The position numbers were made by a program, and so were the translations under genes. Of a stretch of DNA of 64,000 nucleotides, positions 13,522 through 25,200 are shown piece by piece. Position 1 is the first letter of the stretch. The number at the start of each line of letters is the position of its first letter. The notes under the pieces are model-generated. The model was not told the origin of the DNA, did not search any database, and saw nothing but the letters and a program-made list of their open reading frames with translations. Source of the stretch: Owenia fusiformis (taxonomy: Eukaryota > Annelida > Polychaeta > Sabellida > Oweniidae); assembly GCA_903813345.2 (NCBI GenBank), contig CAIIXF020000011.1:501001-565000 (forward strand). Reading direction: 5' to 3'.

Positions 13522-15297
13522 GCCATCTTTCGGGTTTACGAAAAAGACTGACCCCACCGACCACCGACCGGTCGGTGTTTTCCACTGGTAGCCTCAAAAC
13601 AGGGTTTGAAGAAAATGTGTAAAAGACTGACTATATCATGTAAAAGACTGAACATATTTGTAGCCTTAAAATATTAATAATTTGATTTTGAATGTCAATC
13701 GTTGGACTAGGCAACGTTTTACCGATTTTGTACCTTGCAACGAATGGCAAGCAAACAAATTGGGCATCCGTTTCCTCTCGATTAATTGTCCTGCCTTAGG
13801 TCCTAACCTATCATTAACCAACCTATTGTTTCTTTTTATGAAATTTAAACCTGCACATCGCTCCAAAACGCAATCTTGGGTTGTTTCGGGTGAACTTTAT
13901 CATTTTGAGCTTAATGAAAGATTATAGAATGATGAACAAATGGGGCAAATCTTGTGTATAAATACTTACGATGAATGTGTCATTTCAAAGATTGTTCATC
14001 GAATTACTTCGATTGGTGACGACGATATGATTTTGGGAAGGTTTAAGAGGAGGGAAAGCCCCAGAGTTTTAAGATGACAGACATGAATTACCTCTCTTGC
14101 TTACCACCTTCGTTCGTTCAAATTTTCATCGGTACTTATCAAATATTACACTTCAATGGGATGTTTTAATTGACAAAGGCATATTCCGTACACCTTTCCT
14201 TATCTTGGTGTGAAATGAGAAGCTATGATATTGGTTAACACGCCAGAAATGAACATGATATTATTCGAAGCATATTTCGAAAATTTATTGACATCATTTG
14301 TTTGTTGACTTTTGACCAATCAGCGACGATGTCATCTCAATTCAGATTTACATTATAAGCGTATGTCATCTTTGAACCCTGGTGTTTCTCCCCCTCTGGA
14401 AAGGTTTCTAAATTAAGAATGTGACGTCACTTCCGAATTATAGCATTAAACCTAAGTTGCGTTTAATTACTCAGAATATTCATAATACATCGTTGGCCTT
14501 GCGGTCGAATGCTCGCTCAGAACGCAGGAGGCCCGGGTTCGAATCCCGCACAAACTTTTTTTTATTTTTTTAACTAAATGATTGTTCTTTGATATTATGC
14601 AGAAAAAACAATTTTTATTTACATAAACTTTATATTAGAGCTTGAAAATGTAAAAACAATATTTGTCAACATATTGCATTTTGGAGCGATGTGCAGGTTT
14701 AACAATTTTGAAACAAAAATGATTTGTTATCGTCATAGCCTACTGAATACTGAACACAATATAATGCTACATGCGTTCTCTTATCGGGATTAAAAGTGAC
14801 TTACCATTTCAGTACACCATTAGAAAGCTTTTTTTGTCATATCAAATGTAGTTTTTACCAGTTGACGTTTAACAACTGAGAAATCAAACATAACATACCG
14901 ACGTCAACATCAACGATGTTTGTGTGTTTTTGTTATTGCGTTTCATATGAATGAACTTAATGCAATGTTACGTGCGTTATTTTCCAAAGTGACTAACCAG
15001 GATGAAATTGGTCTTCTAACAACTGAAACATCACTTAAAAATATGACATTACACACCACGACGATGTAACGTTTTCATCGTGATTTGAAATGATTAATTA
15101 TACGTTTTTAAATCACGACCTAGTAAAGGTACTATAGTCATTGGATTCCCAGTTTTAGTTTTACTTCTAATTTTGCATTTTTTCATCTTAATGTAAAAGA
15201 CCGTCAGCCGACCACCGACCACATGTACCCAACTGTGGAGAGTGACTGGTCGGTGGTCGGTGGTCTGTGTTTTTCGTAAACCCCCATCTTTCTGTTG
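13522..15297. mobile_element. 1.8-kb inverted-repeat element with a nested inverted repeat
   Basis: GCCATCTTTCGGGTTTACGA and CACCGACCACCGACC at the left are matched inverted at 15250-15297. Inside, AAACCTGCACATCGCTCCAA (13847) pairs with its complement at 14679-14700. The larger ORFs within (13260-13622, 13682-13927) show no recognisable domain and overlap the repeat arms. Confidence 0.65.
14491..14556 (+). repeat. tRNA-like SINE head
   Basis: TTGGCCTTGCGGTCGAATGC looks like an A box and GGTTCGAATCCCGC is a perfect B box about 40 bp later, followed by poly-T-rich sequence. The acceptor stem does not pair, so this is a tRNA-derived SINE or pseudogene rather than a working tRNA. Confidence 0.6.
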
Positions 15298-15751
15298 CCC
15301 CAAACACTAACCAAAATAATATAGGTACTAGATCAACAAGATGGCAGCCCACAACTCCAATTATCCCGTCTCAGATTCACACATTGTACAATAAAGCTAA
15401 AAATCACCTAGAAGGGCATAATTGACACTAAGTCCTCTATCTGGGCCAGCACTACTATTGCACCCTGGTCTAACACTATGTACATGTAGTGCATTTATGT
15501 GCTGTTCATATGGATAAAGTTTTCAACTATGTTACCATAGAAACAGTTGATATTGTTAATATATACCATATCATTTTCATTGCCACAGAAACAAAGTTGA
15601 AAAGTAAACTTTTATTTTACAAGGATTTGGCTCCTAGAATGCAATCTCGATATTTTCCAACAATGAATCTGATCCTAATGATGTCATGATTTTCATTTCA
15701 AATTTTGAATCCTGAGTTTTGGTCTTATTTATAACAAAAAAAATACATAAC

Positions 15752-16045
15752 ACTCAAGAAGTGATAATCATTACTCAAGAAGTGATCAACATTACTCAAG
15801 AAGTGATCAACATTACTCAAGAAGGGATCAACATTACTAAAGAAGTGATCAACATTACTCAAGAAGGGATCAACATTACTAAAGAAGTGATCAACATTAC
15901 TCAAGAAGTGATCAACACTACTCAAGAAGTGATCAACATTACTCAAGAAGGGATCAACATTACTAAAGAAGTGATCAACATTACTCAAGAAGTGATCAAC
16001 ACTACTCAAGAAGTGATCAACATTACTCAAGAAGTGATCAATATA
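15752..16045 (+). repeat. 21-bp minisatellite, about 14 copies
   Basis: The unit AAGAAGTGATCAACATTACTC is repeated with GGGATC and ACTAA variants. The 21-bp length keeps one frame open on each strand, giving seven-residue peptide repeats that I do not regard as genes. It ends about 140 bp past the ENPP stop codon. Confidence 0.95.
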
Positions 16046-16184
16046 TTAGCTCAAACCTCAAGAATTGCTACCAGTTCAATGCCAGACAATAATGACAATC
16101 ATTTTCATTGTTGGAAAATATCAAGTTTGCATTCTGGGTACCAATCCTCCTTGCATTTTATGGATTTCTAAGAAATGAACACAT

Positions 16185-19100
16185 TCAGCTTAAAAGTTCA
16201 TCTTCATCATCGAAATCAGATTCAGTCAATAATCGTGTTGAAAGTCCGGAATGTCGACCCTCATCTGCAATACTTTGGCTCAATTCATGACTATTTAGAT
16301 GGCGCCGGTGTCTGAGTCTATGTCTCCGATGGTGACGGCACGCAACTATTGTGAATACAGCCGCAAAGCAGGCACACAAGAGCACAGAAAGTATAACTGA
16401 AATACAAAGAACAATGTTTATTTGTATTATTTATCTATTAAAAAAAGATACAGATTTAACTTAATGAATTGATATATGGGAGAGTATGATGAAATCTGTA
16501 TACCTCTCCAATACGAAAACTTCTCAGTATAGACAATATTGCCCGATCTTCTAAGTATACAGAATCTCTACCAGAGTACAGTACCAAAGTAAATTCATAT
16601 TTTGAATTTATACACATAACAAAATATGGGTTTGGCAATTTCAACTTAAAGTTAATTGAAAAGTAAAGGGTTAAGACCCAGGAAATAGTCCATTCAGCAT
16701 ACAATCATAATGGTTATACACATGTAATATTGTCGTAAAACATTTTGAGACACCTTTACTTACATGTGATAGATGTTGCAGTAAAAGTGTTGTGAGACAC
16801 CTTGGGTTGCAGAAGAAGCTCTCCTATGATATGAAGGGAACCATTTGTGACTGCTGGCTCAAGTTTAAGTATCTCACATATCAAACTATAGATATCTACA
16901 TTTGAAAAAGTTGTCGTGGAAACATATCCCTGAAAAGCATACAAACAAAGCAAAATGTAACAACCTGCAAAATGTTACAAAACTGTAGCAATTGTTACAA
17001 ATGCTAACCCCTATTGAAAGATGGTAAAAATTCAGTCAATGATGAAAAAATATATTGCATTTGATCTTTAAAGTTATCAGTACTGTATGTATATACACAT
17101 AGGCTATATCACAGCTCCAAAGAAAGGGTACAACATTTGAAGTATTTATGAATTAAACAAGTGAGCCATTTTTGTGAATTGAAATTTTTCATTTTCCATG
17201 ATTTTCTCATTTTCAAGTGGGTGCAAATGGACATATTTTGTACAACAATGAGATCTTTAAAATGTATGGTTTTTGTTATTTTAGGTTACTATGGTAACTA
17301 TTGTTGCTTACCTGTTTAAAAGCAGGTCCCTTAGCGATGAAGAAAGGAAACATATCAGGCTCACTGTTGTTGTAGCCATGGCCACCTTCTAAAATACAAA
17401 ATAAACAAATAAAAGTTAAATTATCTGCTTAGAAGGATTTTTCATTGGTTGTAAAATAAACCACATTAGAGGTAGACGAAGTTGTTCCCAACATGAGAGC
17501 TTTTCAAACAGGAGATAATTAAACTGAACTAAACTAAAACTTTATCGCGTATTGGAGTATGAGCAGGCTATAAAAGCTTTCTTTAGGTTGATGCCCCTAA
17601 GAATTTACTAAAAGGAAAATCTTTTTCTTCAACATATTAGATAAATACTTACTATATGGTTTGCTACCATTAATTTGTGGTTTATGGACTGGTATCACAT
17701 CAGCCCCTAGTGTTGCTTCTACTACAATTGGGGCAATACGTTCGCTGTGGGAGTAGTGATAATCTTCGGGAACTTCTGACTTTCTATACACATTCATATA
17801 TTGAGAGTTATGGCCACTGTAACTTTTTAAAGTGTTGTATATTTCTTCTTCTTTACCTGTGAAATGGTAAAAGGAATATAGAAATTTTAACAAAATCTTC
17901 TATTAATTCAATAAACTGTCAACTGTTCAAAATCAGAAACTTTGCCAGTAAAATGGTGCCAAATTGGTATTTTTGCCAACATATAGTATTTAGCATGGTG
18001 CTAACTTTGATTTGAACAGAATTTGGAGGTGAAACAGTAATGAATTGTGAAGCACTTGAACATTTGGAATATCCCCAGAATCCAAGTGGACAACATAGCT
18101 ATTTGAATGAGAAAATGAACTTTTTTACAAACTTTATGGAGCACTTGTAGTTATCAAGAAATTCCCTCTAAAAAATCACAGCAGATATCAGAAATGAAAC
18201 AGAGATAAAAAACACACTAAATATGCGGTACCTTTTTCTGGCCAAACATGAAGTATTGGATTTTGTCCTGTTACTTTGTATATACTGGGGTCTTTTAAAA
18301 TGTCTTCAAGATAGATATCGCATCCTGGCTTTTTCTCTGTCATACCATGATCTGCTGTTATTATAACATTAATCCTATCACTAAGCTCATGTTTCTCTAA
18401 TGATTCTATTAGATACCCAAGGTTTTTGTCAAGCTCTGCTATTTTGTCATATAACTCAAACGAATTAGGTCCAAAATGGTGTCCAACCATGTCTGGTTCG
18501 GGAAAGTATAACAACCCCAGATTGATAGGTGAGTTATGGTCTGTGAACCAGGAAAGGACTGTATCAACACGAACTTCCCAAGGGATCGTATGATTTGCAT
18601 ATCCGTATATCACTGAATCTGATGCTTTTCGATTATTAAACTCTGCCTCTCCGCCAATCCATTGATACACGCCACTACGATAGTTTTTGTCTGGGTTGAG
18701 CTCATTTGTTATCCAAATCGGTGTTCCTTTATACCATTTACTTTCACTTTGATCGCCCTTATAAAAAAAACAACCATTTTTTCCGAAATTCAATGGTTTC
18801 ATTGCATATCATGTAACCATCATTTCAACCTTGAAGATCAAAGGAAAAATCATTATATCAACCATTCAAAACCATTGCGCAACCATTACTTCACCCAATC
18901 TTTTCAACCCTTTTTACATAAAGTTGCAATGGTTACGCAACCATTTTTGAGAAACCATTGCAAAACCATTACAACCATTACCCATTGAAATTAACAGTTA
19001 CAATTGATTGCAACCATTGATTGGGAACTGCAACTATTGCAACCATTAATCCTCAAAATGAATGCTCATGGGCAGACCTGTAGCCAGCTTTTGCACTTTT

Positions 19101-21425
19101 GACACATTTACAAGGGGATTCATATTTTATAACTATGGCCAAAAATTGGCCAAAATCACTTGAAAAGTCCTCAATATGGTGAAAAACCGCATGAATTTGA
19201 AATAATGTTGGGCTATGGCGATATTATTAGTATGTTTTTTTTAAGTAAGCATGTCTGTAGTCTGCAGTCTATCACACTCTTCTCTCATTAAAGAATTTTT
19301 TTTGGACTTTGTGTGTCTCGGATCTTTTTCTCAATGACAAGTCTGACGTCACTTCCAGAACAACAAAAAACATACACTTATTTGTATATATCATTTAATC
19401 TAATCCATAGGATTTTAAACACTTATTTCTATGACTATTGCAATCACTTATCAGGTATCGTTTTTAAGGAGAATGAAAAATGCAGAAATCTTGTAAGAAA
19501 ATAAGGATTCTTTTTTGTTTCAATTCAATATTGTTTAATTTTGCTGGCTTATTTTCATTAAGAAAATTGTAGAAATACGAATTAAGATTTCACATTATTG
19601 AATTCAGATAAGGTACAAAGACAGAGCAGCAACAGTTGCACAGACAGAGCGGCAACGGTTGAAATGCTAATTATAACCATTGAAAAGCTAATTATAACCA
19701 TTGAAATGCTAATTATAACCCTTGAACAGCCAATTAGATAAAGTTCTGTTCTGATAGTTTAACAAAATCATTACAAATTAATTCTTTTTTTAAGAATTAT
19801 TTTTGTCTGAATAATTTATTTTTGAATCCCCCCTACCATAATAATGACACAATCATAGTAAATTAGATGAGATTCACATTAAGATTTTTGAAGCCAGCTG
19901 GCAGCTATGGTCTTGATGAATTCCCTTTTTTCTAGCGATAGTTAACTTAAGTTCATAATACAATTTTGAGACATATCCAACTTCAAGTTCATGCTCATAG
20001 GCATAAAACCATGTCTAGTAAAAGGAAATATCATCTATTCAAGTGTTTAAGATATTTCCCTTTCAGTCATTATGATTAAAGTTCAATCCAATAGTAATTA
20101 ACATTTTTTGATTTGTAAATGATATTGAAGAAAAGACAATCAATCCGGCTCTTGCCTAATCCAAAGCATAAATACAAGGATGTTGATGTTTCAAAATCAT
20201 GTTTTGGAAACATTTTCAGTTTAATCTACTTAATTGTTGTAATAAGACTTCTTTGATATTGAAGAAGCAGTTATTTTGGCACTAGCTTAATCCAAATCAT
20301 AAATAAGAGGCAGGAAATACAATCTTTGATGTTTCATAATATGTATGTATGTACTTTTAGTCAGAAACATTTTTTTGTTGAGATAGGAGAAAAACAGAAA
20401 ATTTCCACAGAACGTTTTGTTGTATTGTTCAGTAAAACTGAATGAATCAAGAAGGAATTTCCAAATAAACTACAAGAATGACCAGGGCCAAAAATGAATA
20501 CACTTGATTCTCTTCAATAAAATAGAAATACTATCTCTATGAACATGAACTTGAAGTAATATTCAGTACCAAAAATGAATAAACCTTATTCTTTATAGAA
20601 ATAATATGCCTATGAGAATGAACTTGAAGTCATATCCAGTGCCAAAAATGAATAAACCTTATGCTCTTCAATTAATTAGAAATAATATGCCCATAAACAT
20701 GAACTACTGTATTTTGAAACATAATAATGCATTCAATTTACTTGTATGTTCTTCATGTTTGAAATTGTCTCATTCTTAAACTAAATAATTTCCACAATAT
20801 GGTTGAAAATAGTTGCAACCATTTGGTAAAATGCAACTTAAACAATCAATGGTTTGTAATGGTTGCAAATGATTCCATAATTTCAATGATATGCAACCAA
20901 AGTTTTCAACCAAATTTTAATGGTTGCAATGTAATGGTTGGAAACCATTTCAATTGGTTGCAGCAATGGTTATGCAATGATTTGTAATGGTTGCGCAATG
21001 GATTTTAACGGTTGAAATTCGGAAAAAATGGTTGTTTTTTTCCTAAGGGCAGTGTGATTTTCAAAATCATAACAATCTTTGAGATCTGGCTCACAGAAAA
21101 GATTGTGAATAATCCCGTGAGTTTCAGCATATAAACCTGTTGCTATAGAATAATGATTGGTTGCGGTGCTTGATATGTATGCTGGCTTCATACCTCTTTC
21201 TGTTTTTACCCCATTTTGAATGAAAATATCAAAATTGGGAGTTGCCCTTCCTGACTTTTTAGCCCTCTCAATATAATCGTGTCTAAAGCCATCCATGGAG
21301 ATCAGGAGGACAGAAGGCACCTCTTCTTCTTCGAAATGACAAACATGTTCTCTAATGAGCAATAAAATAATATAAAAAATACTGTTGAAAAGCTGTAAAT
21401 CAATCATTTTGGTCGATAATCTCAT
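16185..21425 (-). CDS. ENPP4/5-like ectonucleotide pyrophosphatase/phosphodiesterase, 6 exons, about 519 aa
   Basis: Exons on the minus strand, in coding order: 21425-21051, 18757-18232, 17856-17653, 17388-17312, 16929-16764, 16396-16185. Introns 2-5 are GT-AG and every phase agrees; intron 1 is non-canonical and filled by a TIR element. The protein starts with a hydrophobic signal segment (about residues 10-24). Next come SMDGF, with metal ligand D45, and the nucleophile region ending TATNHYS, where T87 aligns with the catalytic Thr although the usual F and P beside it are A and T. Further ligands are in PEPDMVGHH, TADHGM and GGHGYNNSEPD, so all expected zinc ligands are present. PIWITNEL is a family motif. 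The last exon encodes a transmembrane helix followed by a basic RHHRRHRLRHRRH stretch and an acidic tail, making a type I membrane ectoenzyme like ENPP4/5. Such enzymes hydrolyse nucleotide or lipid phosphodiesters outside the cell. The family call is firm; the substrate is not known. Confidence 0.9.
18756..21049. mobile_element. 2.3-kb TIR element occupying ENPP intron 1
   Basis: The left end CCCTTATAAAAAAAACAACC (18756 on) and the right end (up to 21049, ...TTTTTCCTAAGGG) are inverted copies over about 45 bp. Subterminal regions carry many CAACCATT-type motifs on the left (18770-19060) and their complements on the right (20800-21030), as expected for repeated transposase-binding sites. No transposase ORF is visible, so it looks non-autonomous. 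The element borders coincide with the ends of ENPP coding exons 1 and 2. The inner part also holds short AT-rich stretches with repeated AATTATAACC motifs (19670-19730). No clear target duplication: at most GC on both sides. Confidence 0.8.
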
Positions 21426-22279
21426 TTTTTCAAAATTTTAAAATCAAAGTCTACTCGATTACCCACTTCCGGTTGACCTAAATCCGAGTAAAAGGTAAAC
21501 AATGCTTTTGTTACTTTATATCGCGGATTTCTCAGCAAGTCATGAGTCTAACTAATTGGTATATCGTCTGTCACTTCATTTTACACCACTTAGACGTTTT
21601 AGTTTGAAATAAGCCACATCCTTTTCGATATTATATTCAAATTTTTCTTTGGAAATTTAAAACTTATTGTGATATTGATGAGTGTTCTGTTTGTACAAAG
21701 TTCAAGTTTCATCTTTAGCAATCAACTGGTTTTGGATATGTAAATGTGTTATTTGATTTAGTGATATAATCTAAATGATAACTTATACCATTGTCGGACC
21801 ATGGGGTGTATTTTGACTGTGACAACTGGAAAATCTGCCCCCCCCCCCAGATGGGCCCACGAAACTTAGATTTGAGGGCCCTAAAGGGACTTCAAAAATA
21901 CAGGTCTTAAATGGGCCTTTCTGGCCATAATTTGCCTTTTTGGCCAAATTATCAAAAATGGGACTTTAATTTTCAAAATGTGGGCCCAATTTTTGGTTTA
22001 ATTGACACGGAATATTTTTTTGAAGATTTTTTGGCTGACTTGAAATGTGCCCCCCCCCCCCATATGTTAGATTCTTGATTTGACATTGGTATGATGGCTT
22101 GATACTTAATAAAATATACTCGGAAACTGCGTCCGGATCAACGTCCAACCTCTGATTTCTGTTAAAGATAATGGTCTAAGTTACATTGATTTACGTTTCA
22201 TTCTCATCTTTTGTAGAGGCTCTAAACTCATGATCTGTTCTTGGACGCTTGGGGTTGTGAGCAAAAACCGTTGAACAGC
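21426..22279. promoter_or_regulatory. Divergent intergenic region between the ENPP and tyrosinase-mosaic genes
   Basis: The two start codons point away from each other and lie about 855 bp apart, so this stretch should hold both promoters or a shared one. An ETS-like CACTTCCGG lies about 40 bp upstream of the ENPP start (near 21464-21472). Two long poly-C tracts occur (about 21838-21848 and 22047-22059). No TATA box is convincing. Placement is by position only; nothing in the sequence proves activity. Confidence 0.4.
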
Positions 22280-25200
22280 ATGATGCTGATGGGGATATTT
22301 TCAAAGTTCCTTTTACCATGGACGTCCATGCTGTTATTGACAATTATAAGTCATAATTATAATATACTCATATGCCATGGAGTGACGCTAAAAGGTCACA
22401 GTGCAACACAACCAGAAAATCATAAAGGTAAGTAGAACCTTGCATGAAGGCCAAATAATTTTCATGAATACTGTCGGGAATGGATCAGCGGCAATACATG
22501 AAGCTATGTAAATCAAATGGGATATGCTATACATGTATTTGAACTTGTAATTCATTTTCATAATTTCCAAACTTCAGAAATAAATGATCTTATTGGACTT
22601 TAGTGAACCTTAAATCGAGGCTTCAAATTGCAGTCCTTAAATTTACCCCATCGTATTTCTGATAACGATTACAGTTACATGTATATCAAGGAGTTTGTGT
22701 TTTTTTCCTATAGATGGCTCTGTGAGATTAATGGGGCTCAGAGAAAGCAATGACAGAGAAAGATTGGACATTTTAGAAATAGCAGTGAATCGACTTGTCA
22801 ACAAGCTATCTCATCTTCAGAAACAGGTAATGGTTGTGTTATATACTGAGTTGCTTACCCATATTTCCAAATTATGGGCCAACATCTGCCATTTGGAAAT
22901 GGGCTGGGGTGTTTCATTTTTCAAGCATGTTCTCAGATCACAACGGCCTTGTAACACGAGGTTACAAATGGTACTGGTTGTTCACAGATATTTTCAACAG
23001 AATCGGATTCGTCGACCATTCTTTCATTGAATTACATGCTGAAAGCATGTTCTCAGATCTCAACGGCATTGTAATACGGGGTTACAAATGGTACTGGTTG
23101 TTCACAGATTTTTTTTCAACGAAATCGAATTACGTTAAAACTGGTCTGTTGATCACTCTTTCATTGGATTACATTCTGGGCCATGCCCACTTTTCAATGG
23201 AAAACATTGTTTCGCACTTCTTTGCTAGATATTGCCAGTCCATTATCTGGGGGATGGGGTCTAGCCACTTTTCCAAAACATGTTTTGTTAGATTTAAAAT
23301 GGAATATTTTGTTATTTTATGATAACATTTTTCTAAAATGCTCAAATTGTTGACAGAAAAAACAGTAGTGGACACTGGACAGTCTAGTTTGCAACGATTC
23401 AGACTGTTTTGATGTATTCCCAAATGCTTTAAACAGAAAATTGGTTCTAGTCATTCCTGGCAAATGAGCAGCAAAAGTAGTTGAACACAATGTTTTCCAT
23501 TGAAAAGTGGACGTCGACCACAACGTAAGCCAATGGGAGGGAAAGAATGGCCGACGGAGCATTTTTGACCTTATCTGATTTTTTTGAAAGTAAATTTGTA
23601 AATTTCCAGCACCATTTGTAACCCCGTGTTAAAGGGCCGTTGTGATCCAAGAGAATTCCTGATACATGAAACACCCTAAAATGGGCGTTACATGCAAAAT
23701 AATATCCTTGATTAAGGCAATTACGCAGAAATTTTAACACCTTGGATGGCAGAGCACCTTTTAAAATTACTACCATTTGGTTAATTTCATATTTTTAATG
23801 CACAACTTTTAATATCAATTTGTTTGTTATATACGTATCTATGAAATGTACTGTAAAAAATAAACAAAATTTCTCAAAATTAAAGGTAATTAGTTTGCAA
23901 CCAATAGCTATGCATTTAACGGTTAATAGCGAGATTCCGCAACTCCCTTCTAATAAACAATTCATGCTTAAAGCTGAGAGTTGAGAAATGTACCAAAGCT
24001 TGTATTCGCGAATGCAACTAACGCCTGCCGGCTACCGGATTAAACTCATTTAAATATGATAGTACAGTATCTGCCACTATTCCATTCATATTTAAATGAG
24101 TTGGTCATAAAATACTAGGCTAATCCGGTAGCCGACAGGCGTTAGATGCATTCGCGAATGCAAGGTTAAATAAATCATATTGTCCCTGATGAAGTAATAT
24201 TCTTTCTCTAGAATGAAGAGCTGATTGGTCGAGTGAGTTATCTAGAGACATGTGACTGTCAAAGATCGTGCTTTGACAATGGGACATGGTACAGATCGAA
24301 ACAAATATGGCGGCCTCAGAAATGTACCATTTGTGAATGTAAGGTATGAAGATAAGTAGGTCATTATTTTAGTTATATTGTACAACGCGTATGTAAATTG
24401 TAAAGTATATGTTGCACATATCATTGGCATATGTATACACAGCCGATATAATTCGGCGCCGTTTCGACACCGATCCGGTGTAAAAGGGTAGGAGGTCCTA
24501 TCAAATGATAGTCCTACTCTCCATTGATTTATATGGTGACCTAAATATAACTCTTTCCCTCATTATCTTATACACAATCGGGGCCAGTAAGGGCCGTTAA
24601 CAAAGGGGACCATAATCCCTGGTGGACCATCATTTCTTTCATACCGGCACCGAAACCTTTCGACACCAACATTTGCAAACGGGGTGTAATATTGTTCTAT
24701 TTAATTGAATCAAATGTACATTGTACATCATGTATTATGTACCATAATCAGTATTGCGCCGGGGTATTGTGGGTGTGTTCTAATGCATTGAATATAACGT
24801 TCATTGTGCGTGAAATGCACTGCATTGAATAAAATGCATATTTTCATGTGTGCGTATTGTAGCACATTTCACTATACATTGAGTTTAATGTATATTGTAC
24901 GTGTATTGTCCTACACTGGATCATATTTATTGTACGAGTATAATATTATATTGTACTTTGAATCTAATGTTTATTGTACGTGAAATGTGCTACAATGAAT
25001 CTTATGTTCATGTCCGTGCATTGTACTACAGTAAATTTAATGCATTGTACGTTATTGTACTACATTTACTTGTATATTTTTCGTTGTTTAGGGTGGAGGT
25101 GCAATTTGCAGACAGGACAAGGAATCACAGGAATGCATAGGTAAATTTAAGACTGATCTATGATTATTTTCAAAAAATTGTCATTCAATACAAAGCTTAG

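Larger units (their letters stand above)
22714..24343 (+). other. Coiled-coil plus VWC exons of the tyrosinase mosaic
   Basis: Exon 2 (22714-22826) and the start of exon 3 (24212 on) encode a heptad pattern of I/L/V running through LDILEIAVNRLVNKLSHLQK and LIGRVSYLE. It is followed at once by a Cys-rich VWC with CDCQRSC, GTWYR and CTICECK. A short coiled coil leading into a VWC domain is the arrangement seen in thrombospondin/NELL-type proteins, where the coil makes oligomers. Oligomerisation here is inferred. Confidence 0.75.

Noticed and set aside
13260-13927. ORFs of 120 and 81 aa
   Set aside because: They overlap inverted-repeat arms of an element and show no recognisable domain.
14491-14556. 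Functional tRNA gene
   Set aside because: A and B boxes are visible, but the acceptor stem does not pair and no proper cloverleaf can be drawn.
15719-16171. 150-aa plus-strand and 101-aa minus-strand ORFs with seven-residue repeats
   Set aside because: A 21-bp minisatellite without stops explains both; neither has a signal, a domain or splice support.
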